A stretch of 64,000 nucleotides of DNA from Anarhynchus alexandrinus (taxonomy: Eukaryota; Chordata; Aves; Charadriiformes; Charadriidae). The first letter of the stretch is position 1; each line of letters opens with the position of its first letter. The notes beneath the pieces were generated by a model that worked only from the letters and a program-made list of their open reading frames with translations, searched no databases and was not told the origin of the DNA. Below, piece after piece: positions 50,001 to 62,000 of the stretch. The stretch spans positions 2,302,480 through 2,366,479 of the forward strand of contig VUYV01000121.1 of the NCBI GenBank assembly GCA_008711295.1. Direction: 5' to 3'. The position numbers were made by a program, and so were the translations under genes.

Positions 50001-53000
50001 GGTTGTCCATCAGGCTTGGTCACCCCCTTTCCTGAAGGGGCCTCCACAGACACCCCAACTAGCTGGAGGTAGAGGAGGGAGCAAGGAAGAGCTTGCCAAA
50101 GGGCTTTTGAGGAGCTGGTAGGGGAAACGAGGAAGTTCTTCCCCATGTCCAGGGGTCATCTATGCTGATGCAAGAGCCAGGGAGAAGGGACTTAGAAGGT
50201 GCAGTAGCAATTCCCCCCTTAGGGGAGCTTGTACAATCAAATTTCAGAAGAAATGCAGCTGGCTCTTTGATGGGAGCGATGCTGCAGAGATCCGAGACCT
50301 GTCCGGTGCACGCAGAGCACATAGGAGCTAGGTAGAAGAATTTCACACTCCTTTTTATAGAAAGTCTGAAACGGCTGGTGATTAACAGTGGTAAAATAAT
50401 TACAGACCGGACTCCAGCTGCTTAGAGCGCTTCCTCTTGTGTCTGGGAACGCAGATCCTCGCGTCCTCTACTTCATGAGAAAGGAATGTCTCCTGTGATT
50501 GAAACGCGGCTTTTGAAAAGTGATTTGTCAGCTCTTTCCACCCCCTCCCTGAAGGACCAGGCGTGTCCTAGAAACAGGAGAAAGCAACCATTGAGATGTT
50601 TGAAGTCCTGTATCAGGCCCACCAGAGGATGTGTTCACCCCCTTAGGTAACATCAGAGATGCTTGACTGGCCCGTGGGCTAAAATAACCCCGCTTCTGTC
50701 GCTGCAGGCAAAATGCTGAGCTGGCCAAGCTACGGCAAGAGTGCAACAAGCTGATGAAAGAGCTCTCTGAGAAATCGGAGGTGCTGCAGCAAGAGGAGCA
50801 GCAGAAAAAGAGCTGGGAGATCAAAGCAGCGGCCTCCGAGAAGCAGATCGAGCAGCTCCAGGTCAGGCAGGGGCCGGCGAACCCGCTCCCCTCGCGGAGA
50901 TGGGGCGGGGGGCTAAATTGCATGGGACTCGCGCACTCGGCCGTGGGAAGAGGTTGGAGGGAGATGAGCATCCACGGTTGGAAAGCAAGCTGCCTTGTGG
51001 ACCTCTTAATTGCCTCCCCGCCCCCCGCCAACCCCGTTAGTTTGCCACATGCCATGTGCATTTTGTGCAGCATCGCCGGCAAAGCCCAGGGAGCATGATG
51101 CCCTGGTTGAAGCCGTTCTTCTCGCTCGCCCGTGAAGCTCACGAGCCTGGTGTGAAGGTGTCGGGGGCGGGGGAGGGATGCCTACATGGTGCACGCTGCT
51201 GGGTGGCACCCTAAGGTGAGAGGGGAAACCCACTGGCCCCCACCAGCCTGTGCTCGCGCGGACGTGGGTGCTCTTTCTCAACTCAGCTGTTTTTAAGCCC
51301 GTTGCTCTCCCTCCTTGGTGCAGGAGGTAGAGCTTGTGGCTTTTTTGTTGTCACTGGGGTGTGGCTGGGTTTGGGGTTTTTAGGGGTGTTTAAAGGACAC
51401 CTCCCAAGTCTGAGCATGCTGTCAGTGGAGGAGTGGCAGTGCATTGCCGGCAGGTGGGCTATATCCATGCAGGGAAGAGCGTCTTCTGGGGGGGTGGCAG
51501 CGCTCCTGCTGGGATTCGGCAAAGCCAGGGGCTGGGAGCGTTAATCCTGGGTACCCCTCACCCGAGAACTTGCACTTCTTTCCCCCAGGGCTGGCAGACA
51601 GGGTGAGGGACGTGGTGTGTCCCTCCTGCTGTGCTGTCTAATCATAGAATTGCTGAGGTTGGAAGGGACCTTTAAGATCATCAAGTCCAACCATCAACCT
51701 ACCCTGACAAAAACCACTTCTAAACCATGTCCCTAAGTACCACATCTACCCTTTTTTTAAACACCTCCAGGGATGGCGAATCCACCACCTCCCTGGGCAG
51801 CCTATTCCAATGTTTGATAACCCTATCACTCTGGCCTCTTTAGGAAGGGGCTGTGGTGGTGGAGACCTTTACCTGCGCATGCCAAAATGGTTTCGTAGAG
51901 GTGATCCTAGAGCAAAGGGCTTTCAGTGTCCTTGGTCTTAATTTTTCGGGTGCCTGGGGATGCACATCTCTTTTTGGGGGGGCTGGTTTTGGCCCCTGCT
52001 GCTTTTGCAGGCGAGGAGCAAGGGGTTGATGTGGACACACTGCCAGCATGAAGGCAGAAGTCGCCTTCCTGACTCAACACCAGCTTCTAGGCATGTTTTT
52101 AGGAGAACTTCTCCAGGGCTGTCAGCTTGCTGCACGCCTTAATACTAATTAACTAAATAATACAAGCTGGTAGACTTTAAAGCCAGCGATGTGTTTAGGG
52201 TGCCTGTGGAGCAGGCACATGGAGAACGTGCTCCATGATAACACCTGGAGCTCTGAGCTGAGGTTATGGGTTCAAGTCCTCAAAAACCAGAGAAGTCGTG
52301 CTTTCTCGGTGGCTCTGGAAGCATCGCTTAAACAGAGACTGGGCTGCTGGTTTGCCTTCTTCTGTCCCCTCCGTGCAAAGCAACATCTCTCCATCCGCAA
52401 CGGTGCGACTCGTGCCCATAGAGCTGCTGGTTTGCAGCACGCTCCTTGTCCTCCTCCTCCCCTGCCTTCCCTCTCGAAGGGCCTGCCTTGGCCAGGCCTC
52501 TTCCTCGCCTCTTTCTAAGATGGAAAAAAAAAAAGAAAAAGTCTTCCCTGGCCCAAACCGCACAGAAAATTCCTCCGCATGTGGAAACACGTGGCGGGGT
52601 GTCTCCGTCCTGCTAAGCACCATGGCAGTACCTCTCCCTGCTGGGCTGGAGCTGTGCATTAGGAGCAGGGCTTTGAGAGGTTTTTCAGAGCTTAGCTCTC
52701 TGGAGAAGAAGATGGCCGTGGTCTTGGCCCGGAACCGAGACATTCGGGTGTTGTCTGCTTCCCACTCGAGGGCTGGCAAATGATAAAACGCACGCGCGAG
52801 GCAAGATGCTTCACGTACAGGGGGAGCGCGGGGGAAGGATGACTTAACCCCCCCAAAGCACAGCTTAAAAAATAACATTATGTGACACACGGAGTTTTGC
52901 TTCAAATTGGCCGGGGTGCCTGGCATGCTACGGAAAGCCTTCTCTTCCTGCCGTGCAGGCTTCCCAAAGGGAGGTGGAGGCGACGCTGCAGAAGAGGCTG

Positions 53001-56000
53001 GACGAAGTAAGCGACGAGCTCCGCAAAACCCAGACCAGCTACAAAAGCCTCTTGGCAGACGTGGAAAAGGCCAAAGGACAGCAGCAGAGCATTGCCGGTG
53101 AGGACCCCGGATCGGCGCAGGGAGAGTCGTGGGGCAGACTTGGAACTTTCAGGGCTGGTGGTGCTGGTGGGGGGCAGGACATGTAGACCTGGGGTTGTGT
53201 GGGGCTGCTCGGTGTTGGTGTGAGCAAGATGCAGGACTGGTCCACGGTCATATCCGAGGATGCCACTCCAATACCTCTCCCTTCCTGCCCTTTCTGTGCC
53301 TCCTGAAAGCATCCACGGCCAAGGCTTAGGGTCCTTCTTGGGCAGGGCAGGGTGAGGAGTCTCCAAATTTGTTTGCACTTCCCTTACTGTGTTGCTCATC
53401 CCTGCCTCTGACAGAACTGCAGGCCAAGCTGCTGAGCTCCGAAGCGGAGGTTAAAAGCAAGTTGCTGGAGCTGGACAACGTGAAGGGGAAACTGCAGGAT
53501 GCCAGCTCAGAGAACACGAAGCTCCTGGAGAGGATCAAATCCGTCGAAGCTCTGCTGGAGGCAGGCCAGATGAGGGAGGCGGAAAAAGACAGAGACTTGC
53601 AGGTCACGTGCCCGTTTTATTGGGGTGGGAGGAGGAGAGGGGGTTGCACTGCTCAAGCGAGTGTTTTCGCACTGTGTTAACGCAGCACTCGTGCTGTCTG
53701 TGCTCTGGGATCCCCTCTGGGATGCTGCAGGAAGGGCTGACCTGCATCACGTGTCGAGGGCAGGTAACAAAAGTGTTTTCTCTCTTCCAGGCAGCCAATG
53801 AAGCAGAAATGAAGCAGCTGCGGTCAAGGTGGGTCTAGGTGGACTGCCACGGCATCTCCAGCTTACTGTCCATGTGTCCCAGGCTTCCCTGGGCACTGAG
53901 CCCTGTGGGTGAGGGCTTCTCGCCCTCTCTGTTAGGCAGGCTTTGGGACCACCAAGCTGGGAAGACAAGGTCAATCCTGGCCAACAGAGCTGTTTAAAAT
54001 ACAAATTGGCTCCAGCGCTGGCCCCAAATAGCAGCCAGCCCATTCTAAAGTGAGACGGTAATTTCTGGCAGGCACATGGAGGCTAACTGCTCCTGCAGAA
54101 CAGGAGGTTCTGGTGGTAATGGTGCTGGGGGTGGGATGTCTCTGATCCAAGCCCTTGCTCAAAGCTGGGCCAACCAAAGGAGGGTTTTTGGGGATGTTTC
54201 CAGGTACGTCCAGGGATGGAGACTGACCACCTCTCTGGGTCCCCGTTCCAGTGTTTGACAACCTTCCCCTGCCCTTCCCCGGGTGCAGAAAGGCTTCCCG
54301 GCATTTAACTGGAGTTTGTCACAACTTGTGCCTTTTGCCCCTTGTCCACGTGCTGGGCACCTTTGAGAAGGCTCAGGCTCTGCACAGGGGGGGAAGATTT
54401 CTCAGCTGCCCCTGCTGCCAGCAAGCATCCAGCATTCCTCTAAAGGAAGGCAGCTGTTCAGTTGTCCTGGGACCCCGAGAGACTTGGCTGGTTCTTGTCA
54501 AGGGCCTGAACCTTCCTTGGTCTGCTCGAGCTGAGGCTCCCTCCAGCGCAGATGGTGGATCTGAGGGTGTGGAGGGAAGCTGCGGGCTCTTGGGCGTCTA
54601 GTTGGCAGCCCTGATTTATGGCTGCTCAAGATAGTAGGTTGATACTTTCAAAACGCAGAGCTGTGGGCTATCGCAGCCTAACGAGCCGCGGACAGGAGTG
54701 TGTTGGGAGCAGTCCCAGTTGTGTAAGCCGGAATTTCTGGCCTTTGGATCAGGTTACTTCTTCCTCTTGTCCTGGGTGTACAGCCAGCCAGCTACTCGCT
54801 TGCTTGTTATTGCTGATAAGCCGATAGAAAACTAGATCCCACTCCAGCATTGCCAGGGCCGTGGTTTTTAGTCCCACTCGCTCCTCTTCCTGCTCTGCGT
54901 GGATCCTGGAGCAGACTGGCATAGGAAGGGCTGTGGTCCCCTTCGTGACAGCTCAGTATCTGGGAGGGAGGTGGATGCTGAGACTCACTCCTGCATCCTG
55001 CCCTTCCAGGCTCCAGGAGAAGACGGACCAGCTCTCATCCTTGGAAAGGGAAGCCACAGAGCTGCGAGAGGCGGTGGAGCAACAGAAGGTGAAAAACAAC
55101 GTACGTGAGTGAACCGGGCTCTGCTTTTGCTGCTCACATTTTTTTTTTCCTCCAAAACCCACATGTCTGGGGTTTGAATGACAACCAATCATAGTATGTT
55201 GGCTACCTATGGCTCTGTGGTGTGGCCAGAGACTCTTCAGCCCTGTGGAGCGCTGGAGGCATCACTCGTCTGCTGGAGAGCAGGAATCACCCCGGCAGGC
55301 TGCGCAGCTTGAGCTGATGAGCTGCAGCAAGCAGTGTGCTGCCTGGGTGGAGGTGTCCATCCCCTGTTCTCTTGGGAGGTTTAGGACCTAGTAAGCTAGG
55401 GAGATCCTACCCTGGCAGGGTCAAGGCAATCCCTGAGCAGGGGTCCCCCACACCTCATTGCTCCTCTCCTCCTTATCCCTCAACTACAAGGTGGTATCGG
55501 TTGTGTGGAGGCAACCTTGCAGCCCTTCACTTGGCCTGTGCCCTCTCCAGGCAGCTCTCGGCATCCTGAGGGCTGCTGCTGGAGCTCCTGCCTCCATCCA
55601 TCTCTGCACTGCTCCCTCAAGGCCACCGCCTGAGCAATGCAGTGCATTGGACCACTGCAAGGATGGAGGGGAAAGGAGCGCATGTGGGCAGTGGGATGGA
55701 AGACCATTGACAAAAGAGACGGGCTGCTGCCCATTTTCCTGAGTGGAGGCTTTGAAATCCTCCGCAGTGCCAACAAGCATCTTGGTGGCCTTCAGCGTGA
55801 TGTGTGGCTTATTGCCCTCTGTGTGTGGTCTCGGCAGGACCTTCGCGAGAAGAACTGGAAAGCGATGGAAGCGTTGACCACGGTGGAAAAGGCGTGCGAG
55901 GAAAAACTACTTGCCGCTACAAAAGCAAAGGTGAGCCCAGCATTTCTCTCTTGCGGTGATGCTGGTGCTGTAAGGGAAACCATTCAGCCTCCCTGAGCCA

Positions 56001-59000
56001 CCAGAGATGCTTGCCCTTGGGTTGCCTGCCTCCTCTTAGGAGCAGTGCGGGCCCAACCCTCCTGCCAGCTTCTCCAAAGCTTGTCTTGAGGGTCTTGTAG
56101 AGATCATGGTTAGGGAACTGGGAAGATGGGTGAACTGGAAGGGATGTTTTGGCAGTTCTTGGCGGCAGCAGTTTTCTCTGTTGGCTGGTTTCCCTGTGCT
56201 GGCTCACCCCTATAGGCATGGAAAAGCAGGACCGGTGTTGGCAGCCTGGCCAGCAGGCGCCCCACACCTCCATCCCATGCCAGTTTGTCCCTCTTACAGG
56301 AAGAGCTGGCCCAACAGCTGGACGCCCTCCAGACGCGAACCAAGCAGACGCTGCTCTCTGCCCTCCCTGGAGTCGCCGTGTCCTCGCAGCAGGTGGGCAT
56401 GGACTTTCTCAGACCCCGCAGAGCCTCCACCACGTGGGAAGGACGGATGTCTAAGTGTCCTTTTTCTTCCCCGTCCTCTTTTTTTCAAACTCAGGATTAT
56501 GACACGTGGCTACAAGAGTTTAAGGAGAAGACCGTGGGTGTGCTAAAGCAGCAGACGATTACAACAGAGTCCCCGGTAGGCGAAGGGGCTGGAAAGTGGC
56601 GGGGCAAGGGAGTGCCTGAGGGTCACTCGTTTCTTTTCCTCACCTCTCTCTCCATCACTTCCCTCTCTTTTCAGGATTCAGCACTTAAATTAAAAGAGGC
56701 AGAGGAAGCGCAAAGCACTTTACAAGCAGAATGTGAGCAGTATAGAGCTATCCTTGCAGAGACGGTAAGTGGCAGCGTTGCCTCTGTGTTGGTCTTCCAC
56801 TAGAAGTACCTCGTGAGAGGTCTTCTGGCAGCCCAGGGCTGCCCGTGGGCTCATGGTGGGCATCCCTCAGTATGTTGGGGGGCTGCCATATGGAAGACTA
56901 TTTGCCAGTGAGACAGGGGAATAGGAGAAACCTGAATTTCTAGAGCTCTTCTTCAGCCTAATTGTGTTGGAAACCTTCCTGGTGGTGGTGGGATGTGGCT
57001 GCAGCAAGGGCTCTGATGAGCAGGGTGGCTGAGCCAGCCTGCTGGGAGCTCCTAGCCCCACCTGGGGCTTGTAATTCTGTCACCTGTTCTTTGGCCCAAA
57101 TCCTTGGAGAGATGTTGGGTATGCCAGGCCTTCCAGCCCTGACACTGCTTGGCTTGGGAGGGCTGGAGGAGGTTTGGGCTCAGCTGAGGCTTTGCCAACA
57201 GGAAGGGATGCTGCGAGACCTGCAGAAGAGCGTGGAGGAGGAGGAGCAGGTGTGGAAAGCAAAGCTCACGGCGTCTGAAGAGGAACTCCAAAAGGTGGGT
57301 GTTTAGGACGCACCTGGGTTTGTCGCTCGTGGAGCTGGACTTACAGGAGCAGAGGAGCTGTTGGCTATAAATGGGATGGTGACCCTAACTGCTCCTGCCA
57401 GCCTGGAACTCTAAGGCACAGGGATGTTTCTTCCCAAATCCACCCCTCCTGTCACCAAACCAGCAGACAAGAAGCCCACCTCCTGTAGGAGCTAAGCCTC
57501 CCTTCCTCCTGTATCCCACCTCCCCGCCTGGTGTGTGCCGAGACCCTGCCAGTGGAGCTGGAGGACTGGTTGCAGCTCCCCAGTTCAGGCATGGCGGTTG
57601 GGAAACCACGTCACCGCTTCAGTAATCCAAGCTCCGATGCTTGGAAATTGGGCTGAGCCCTCCTGGTGGGTGCTGGCTTGGTGGGAGGAGAGCACGTGCA
57701 GGGCTCTTGGACTCCCATTTTCAGAAGACCTTGGCTTGTTCTCAAAACCCAGGTTACCTTGGCGTTCATTGAGCCTTCAGAAAGGAGCTGAGGTCCAAGC
57801 CACGTACTGCACATAGTTTTGGGTCCAGCTGTCTGTCTAGCTCTGGGTACTGCTCTTCCTAGTTAAAAAGCCAGGCAGCAGCTGCCAGAGAGCCGTTGTT
57901 GCCCAGGAGTTCGGTGGGGAGCATGTTTCCTGAGCTCTCGTGACTTAGTTGGAGTCTAGGAGAACTTGGCTGGCCGTGCCTTGTCTGCAAAGCGCACTTA
58001 AGTTATCTCCTCCCTCTTGAACGTAGGACTGAGATGAAGCTGCTTTCCATGGTCTGGCTGCTCCCCATCCATCACATGGGGTTTTGAAGTTAACTGGGGC
58101 CGTGGGGAGGTGGGGGAGCTCTTGTACAGGAGATCTTTGGTTTCTCAGCCCATTGCTGGCTCCTGCAGCGCCAGCGCTGCTGAGGGCTGGTGTAGGATTG
58201 CACTGGGGGGAGGATGACGTGGCTTCTGGTGTGTGCTGGCAGCAGGGTATGCGTGATGGGATGAACGTCTGGTGGCTAGGGCAGGTCCCAGAGCAGTCCT
58301 GCCTCTCTGTGGAGAAGAGGTGCATTCCTCCTTTCCAAAAAATTCAGCAACCGTGGAGTCCTCTTCAAAAAATCGGTCCAGGTTTAAATGCAAACCCCGT
58401 GCTTTTTCTGATAGCTTGGCTTCTCTTAATAGCAAAGCCCGTGACACCTCATTGGAAAGTCTACCTTGCTGCTTCCAAACCAAAGGCGTGTTTTCAGTAG
58501 GAAACTTGCACTGAGTTTGGTGCCAGTTTCTCGGGTGTTGAAAGCTGACTGCAGCCAGCTGAAGTCCTGCAGGCAAAAACTGTTACCTCGCGCCACGATT
58601 TACAGCCTGGGCTTGTTGGGCTCATCCTCCCTGGGAAGAGGAGCTCCACAGGCTGCAGGGCAGGAGCTCTGCTTTGGTGTCAGGTCTCTTCTGCGCTTGG
58701 GTACAGGATGAAGTGGGAGAGGTGGGAATGAAACACTGGCCAGTTTTTCATTGAATGAAAGATGCTCAGTGTCCACATGAGATGCCATTCACTGACCTTC
58801 TCTGATCCTTTCTGGCTTAGTCGCAACTCCAGCTAAAATCCCTTGAAGACATGGTGGAGAAGTTGAAAGCAGATCTGCAGAGCACAGATCAGGTAAGGTG
58901 TGGGAGAAGTGGGTGTGGGAGAAGGTCCCTGCGCAGGTGCCAGATGGGCTGGATCAGGATCCATCTCCTGACTTGCCCTGGGGAAGGCAGGCTTGGACCA

Positions 59001-62000
59001 TGGGATGTTTGGGATGTGTTGGACGTCAAACAATCAGCTCCCTCCTGCTTTCCTCCCTTTTAATCCAGCTCAAGGAATACACCTCTCTTCTGGAAACACA
59101 ACTGGAAAATCACTTGCAGACAGCCAGCTCCGAACGCCAAAACTACACAAAAGAAGTTGAAGTCGTAAGTGTGGCGGCCGTTACTTCTTAAACACTTCTT
59201 TCTTCTAAGCCTGACTCACCACCCATCCGTGATTTGGGGAGTGCCCTGGGGTTCTGCAGCTTTGCAAAGCAGGAGAAAACAGATAGAGGTGTTTGCTCTA
59301 GTCTGGGTTGTAGACACCTAAAGTCACGAGATCCACTGGCAAGGTGATGGGGCAGGGACATCTGTATGGAGACGCTGGTCACTGCTCCTTGGTAGCCTGT
59401 GGGGTTTCTGTGGCTCAGGTGAGATGGAGCTGTCTCCCAGCTGTCTCTCTCTCACTGAGCAGGCATCAGCAGGCAGGTTAGCAAGTGATGCCAACATGGC
59501 CTGTTTTGAGAAGATGTTGCATCATAAAAATGCTTCCTTGGACCAGAGGCCTCCAAAACCAGGTACATAAATGGACTTTTTTTTTTCTTTCTGTTCCTCC
59601 TTGACAGTTGAGGCAGCTCTTGTCAGAGTCCCAGAAGCAGCTGGAGGCAGCGAAGACGGAAACACAGAAGCAGAGCAAGGAGCTGGCCCTGGTAAGGGGG
59701 AACCCCTGGAGTTGCCCTGCTGGGACCTCCCTGCTTGGGTTTGCAGACCCAGCTGTGGGGCTGGTGTCCTCCCTGCGGGTTTGGGAAGGAGGGCACGGCC
59801 AGTGCATGGGGAAACCCGGTCCTGCTGGACACCAGCCTGATCCAGCTTTCAGAGGGGATGTTTGAGATCCAGGAGGAACTTTTTATTCGCCTGCCTTTCC
59901 TCCCGTGATGGGGGTGGGAAGGAAGGGAGAGCATCAAGGCTTGCGCAGGCTGGTGTGTAGCAGAAAAAACCCAGCCGCCCCACCACTGGACGCTGGGTAC
60001 CCCAACACCACCCTGGGGCAGGGGTTTGGGTGCCTTAAGCATCCATCCATCCATCCACCCATCCATCCATCCACCTCCGGATGGAAGGACTGAGGCTGTG
60101 CAGCCCGTGTGTAGAGGTTGCTCGGGGAGCTGAGGGATGGAGCTTGGTTTCTGCAGGTAGGTAGGGGAGAGGACCGGGATATAGGGCCAGGAGAGCTAAC
60201 AGACCTGCCAAAACCATGAGGGCTATTGTTTGTGGATCCATACTTTGATTGTGAGAGGCTCAGGAGGTTGTATTGAAAATCCTTGGCGGTACTGCTGCCT
60301 TGCAGAGCCGCTCCGAGCAGAGCGAGCCGGGAGTATGGTTTCCCTTGGGAACTGTGACCCTTCCCAGCCTCACAGCTGCGACCGTCCAGCTGGCTCAGCG
60401 AGCCGATGCAGCCCCTTGTTCTCCGGGGAACGTGGCGCAGGGTGGTCGTTAGCCTTGATCTCATTAGATGGTCAGGCGGTTGTAAGTGTGGAACACATTT
60501 ACGTTCATCCAGTGACCTTCCCTTTCTTCTGACCGAGCACACTGTTAGCTCGCACGTAGTGCGACCGCTGGTGCCGCAGCGATGCAGGATGGAGCTCTGG
60601 TAGATGGAGGGGGTGATATCTAATGGGGGGAGGGGAGACAGTGTTCAAATCACTGCCTCCCCAGCCATCCTGGCTGTGATCGATGGCGAAATGGGACCTG
60701 CCACCCTGCCTCGACTGCTCTATTTAACACCTCAACTGTGTTAGTGCAAAGCCTCAGCAGTGGCTTTAAACCAAGGGGCAAATTTAAACCTGTTGTGCCT
60801 CAAGCTGCCCGGGTTAGGTACCACCATCCTGCATCTAGCAGAAACTGAGGTGGTTTTCCAAACATTTCAGCTCATGTGGAAGCAAAAAAGATGGCAAACT
60901 TTATCTATAGGTCCTTGTGGGTCTCGTAAGGGCTGCGGTGTGGGGACGTGTAACTGAGCCAGGCTTGCTGGTCCTCCTTCCAGGTCAGGCAGCAGTTGGG
61001 TGAGATGAAGAGCCATGTACAGGATGGAGAAGTAGTGGGGTTACAAGCTGACCCAAACGAGCCCGCGCCCCTCGAGGTTAGGGTGGTGAGACCGCTGCCC
61101 GTGGAGGCCCTGACCCTTAACCATGTCCCTTGTCCTGTCTCACCGTCTCTAACCGCATGGAGAGCTGCATGTGGCTTTGCTCAGGGCTGCCGTGTCTCCT
61201 GTCCTGTGTGTTGGGGGGAAGCCAGCCCACCGTCCCTTCAACCATGTGTCTTATTCCAGCTTTTGCCAGGCTGTTCCCCTCAGGAGCGCTCTGTAACGGC
61301 ATCAGGCTAGCAGGATTTTGGGGGAGGCAGACAGGGTGGTGCTGCGAGCCCTTGGGCCAGCATTGCCACATGACGATGGGTTCAGGGTTGGGTCTCCTCG
61401 AGGGAAGGGGACACCCCAACAGAGCCGCACCGGAATCCCTTCCCAGCCCACGGGGATTAGGATTACAGAGGCTCCGTAAATCCTGCTGGAGCCGGGCTGA
61501 GAGCATTAGCAGCGGCTCTTCCCTTTCAGGCTAACGCCTCTCGCCGGTGGCGGTGCTGCCACGAGCCGGGCTCCGTCTCTGTCCTTTAATCCCGTTAAGT
61601 GTGGAGCCTTCTTCCAGGCACGGGGACCTGCCAGGCACGTCCTCCGCTGTGGGGCTGCCTCTCATCCCTAGTCCCAGCTGGCGCTGCCTGAAGAGCGGGC
61701 AAAATTTGGCGACGCAAAGCCAAGCCCCAGGCTCGCCATCGGCATCCTCCCGGCTCTTGTGCGGAGAGGGGATGCCGCTACCTATTGCCCTTTGGTGCCC
61801 TGGGGAAAGCTTCAGTCTTCGTTTCTTGTGTCTAGCCCAGCTTTTGTGGTGGTGTCCCCACTGGCTCATCTCTTGGGTTTGTGTTTTTGTTTTTGTTTTA
61901 ATTTTATTTCTGGGTGCTTTCCCCTTTTCTCAACACAGTTGAAAACCCAGCTGGAGCAAAATGAAACTCTGGTGGAGAAAGAGCAAGTGCTGCGGCAAAA

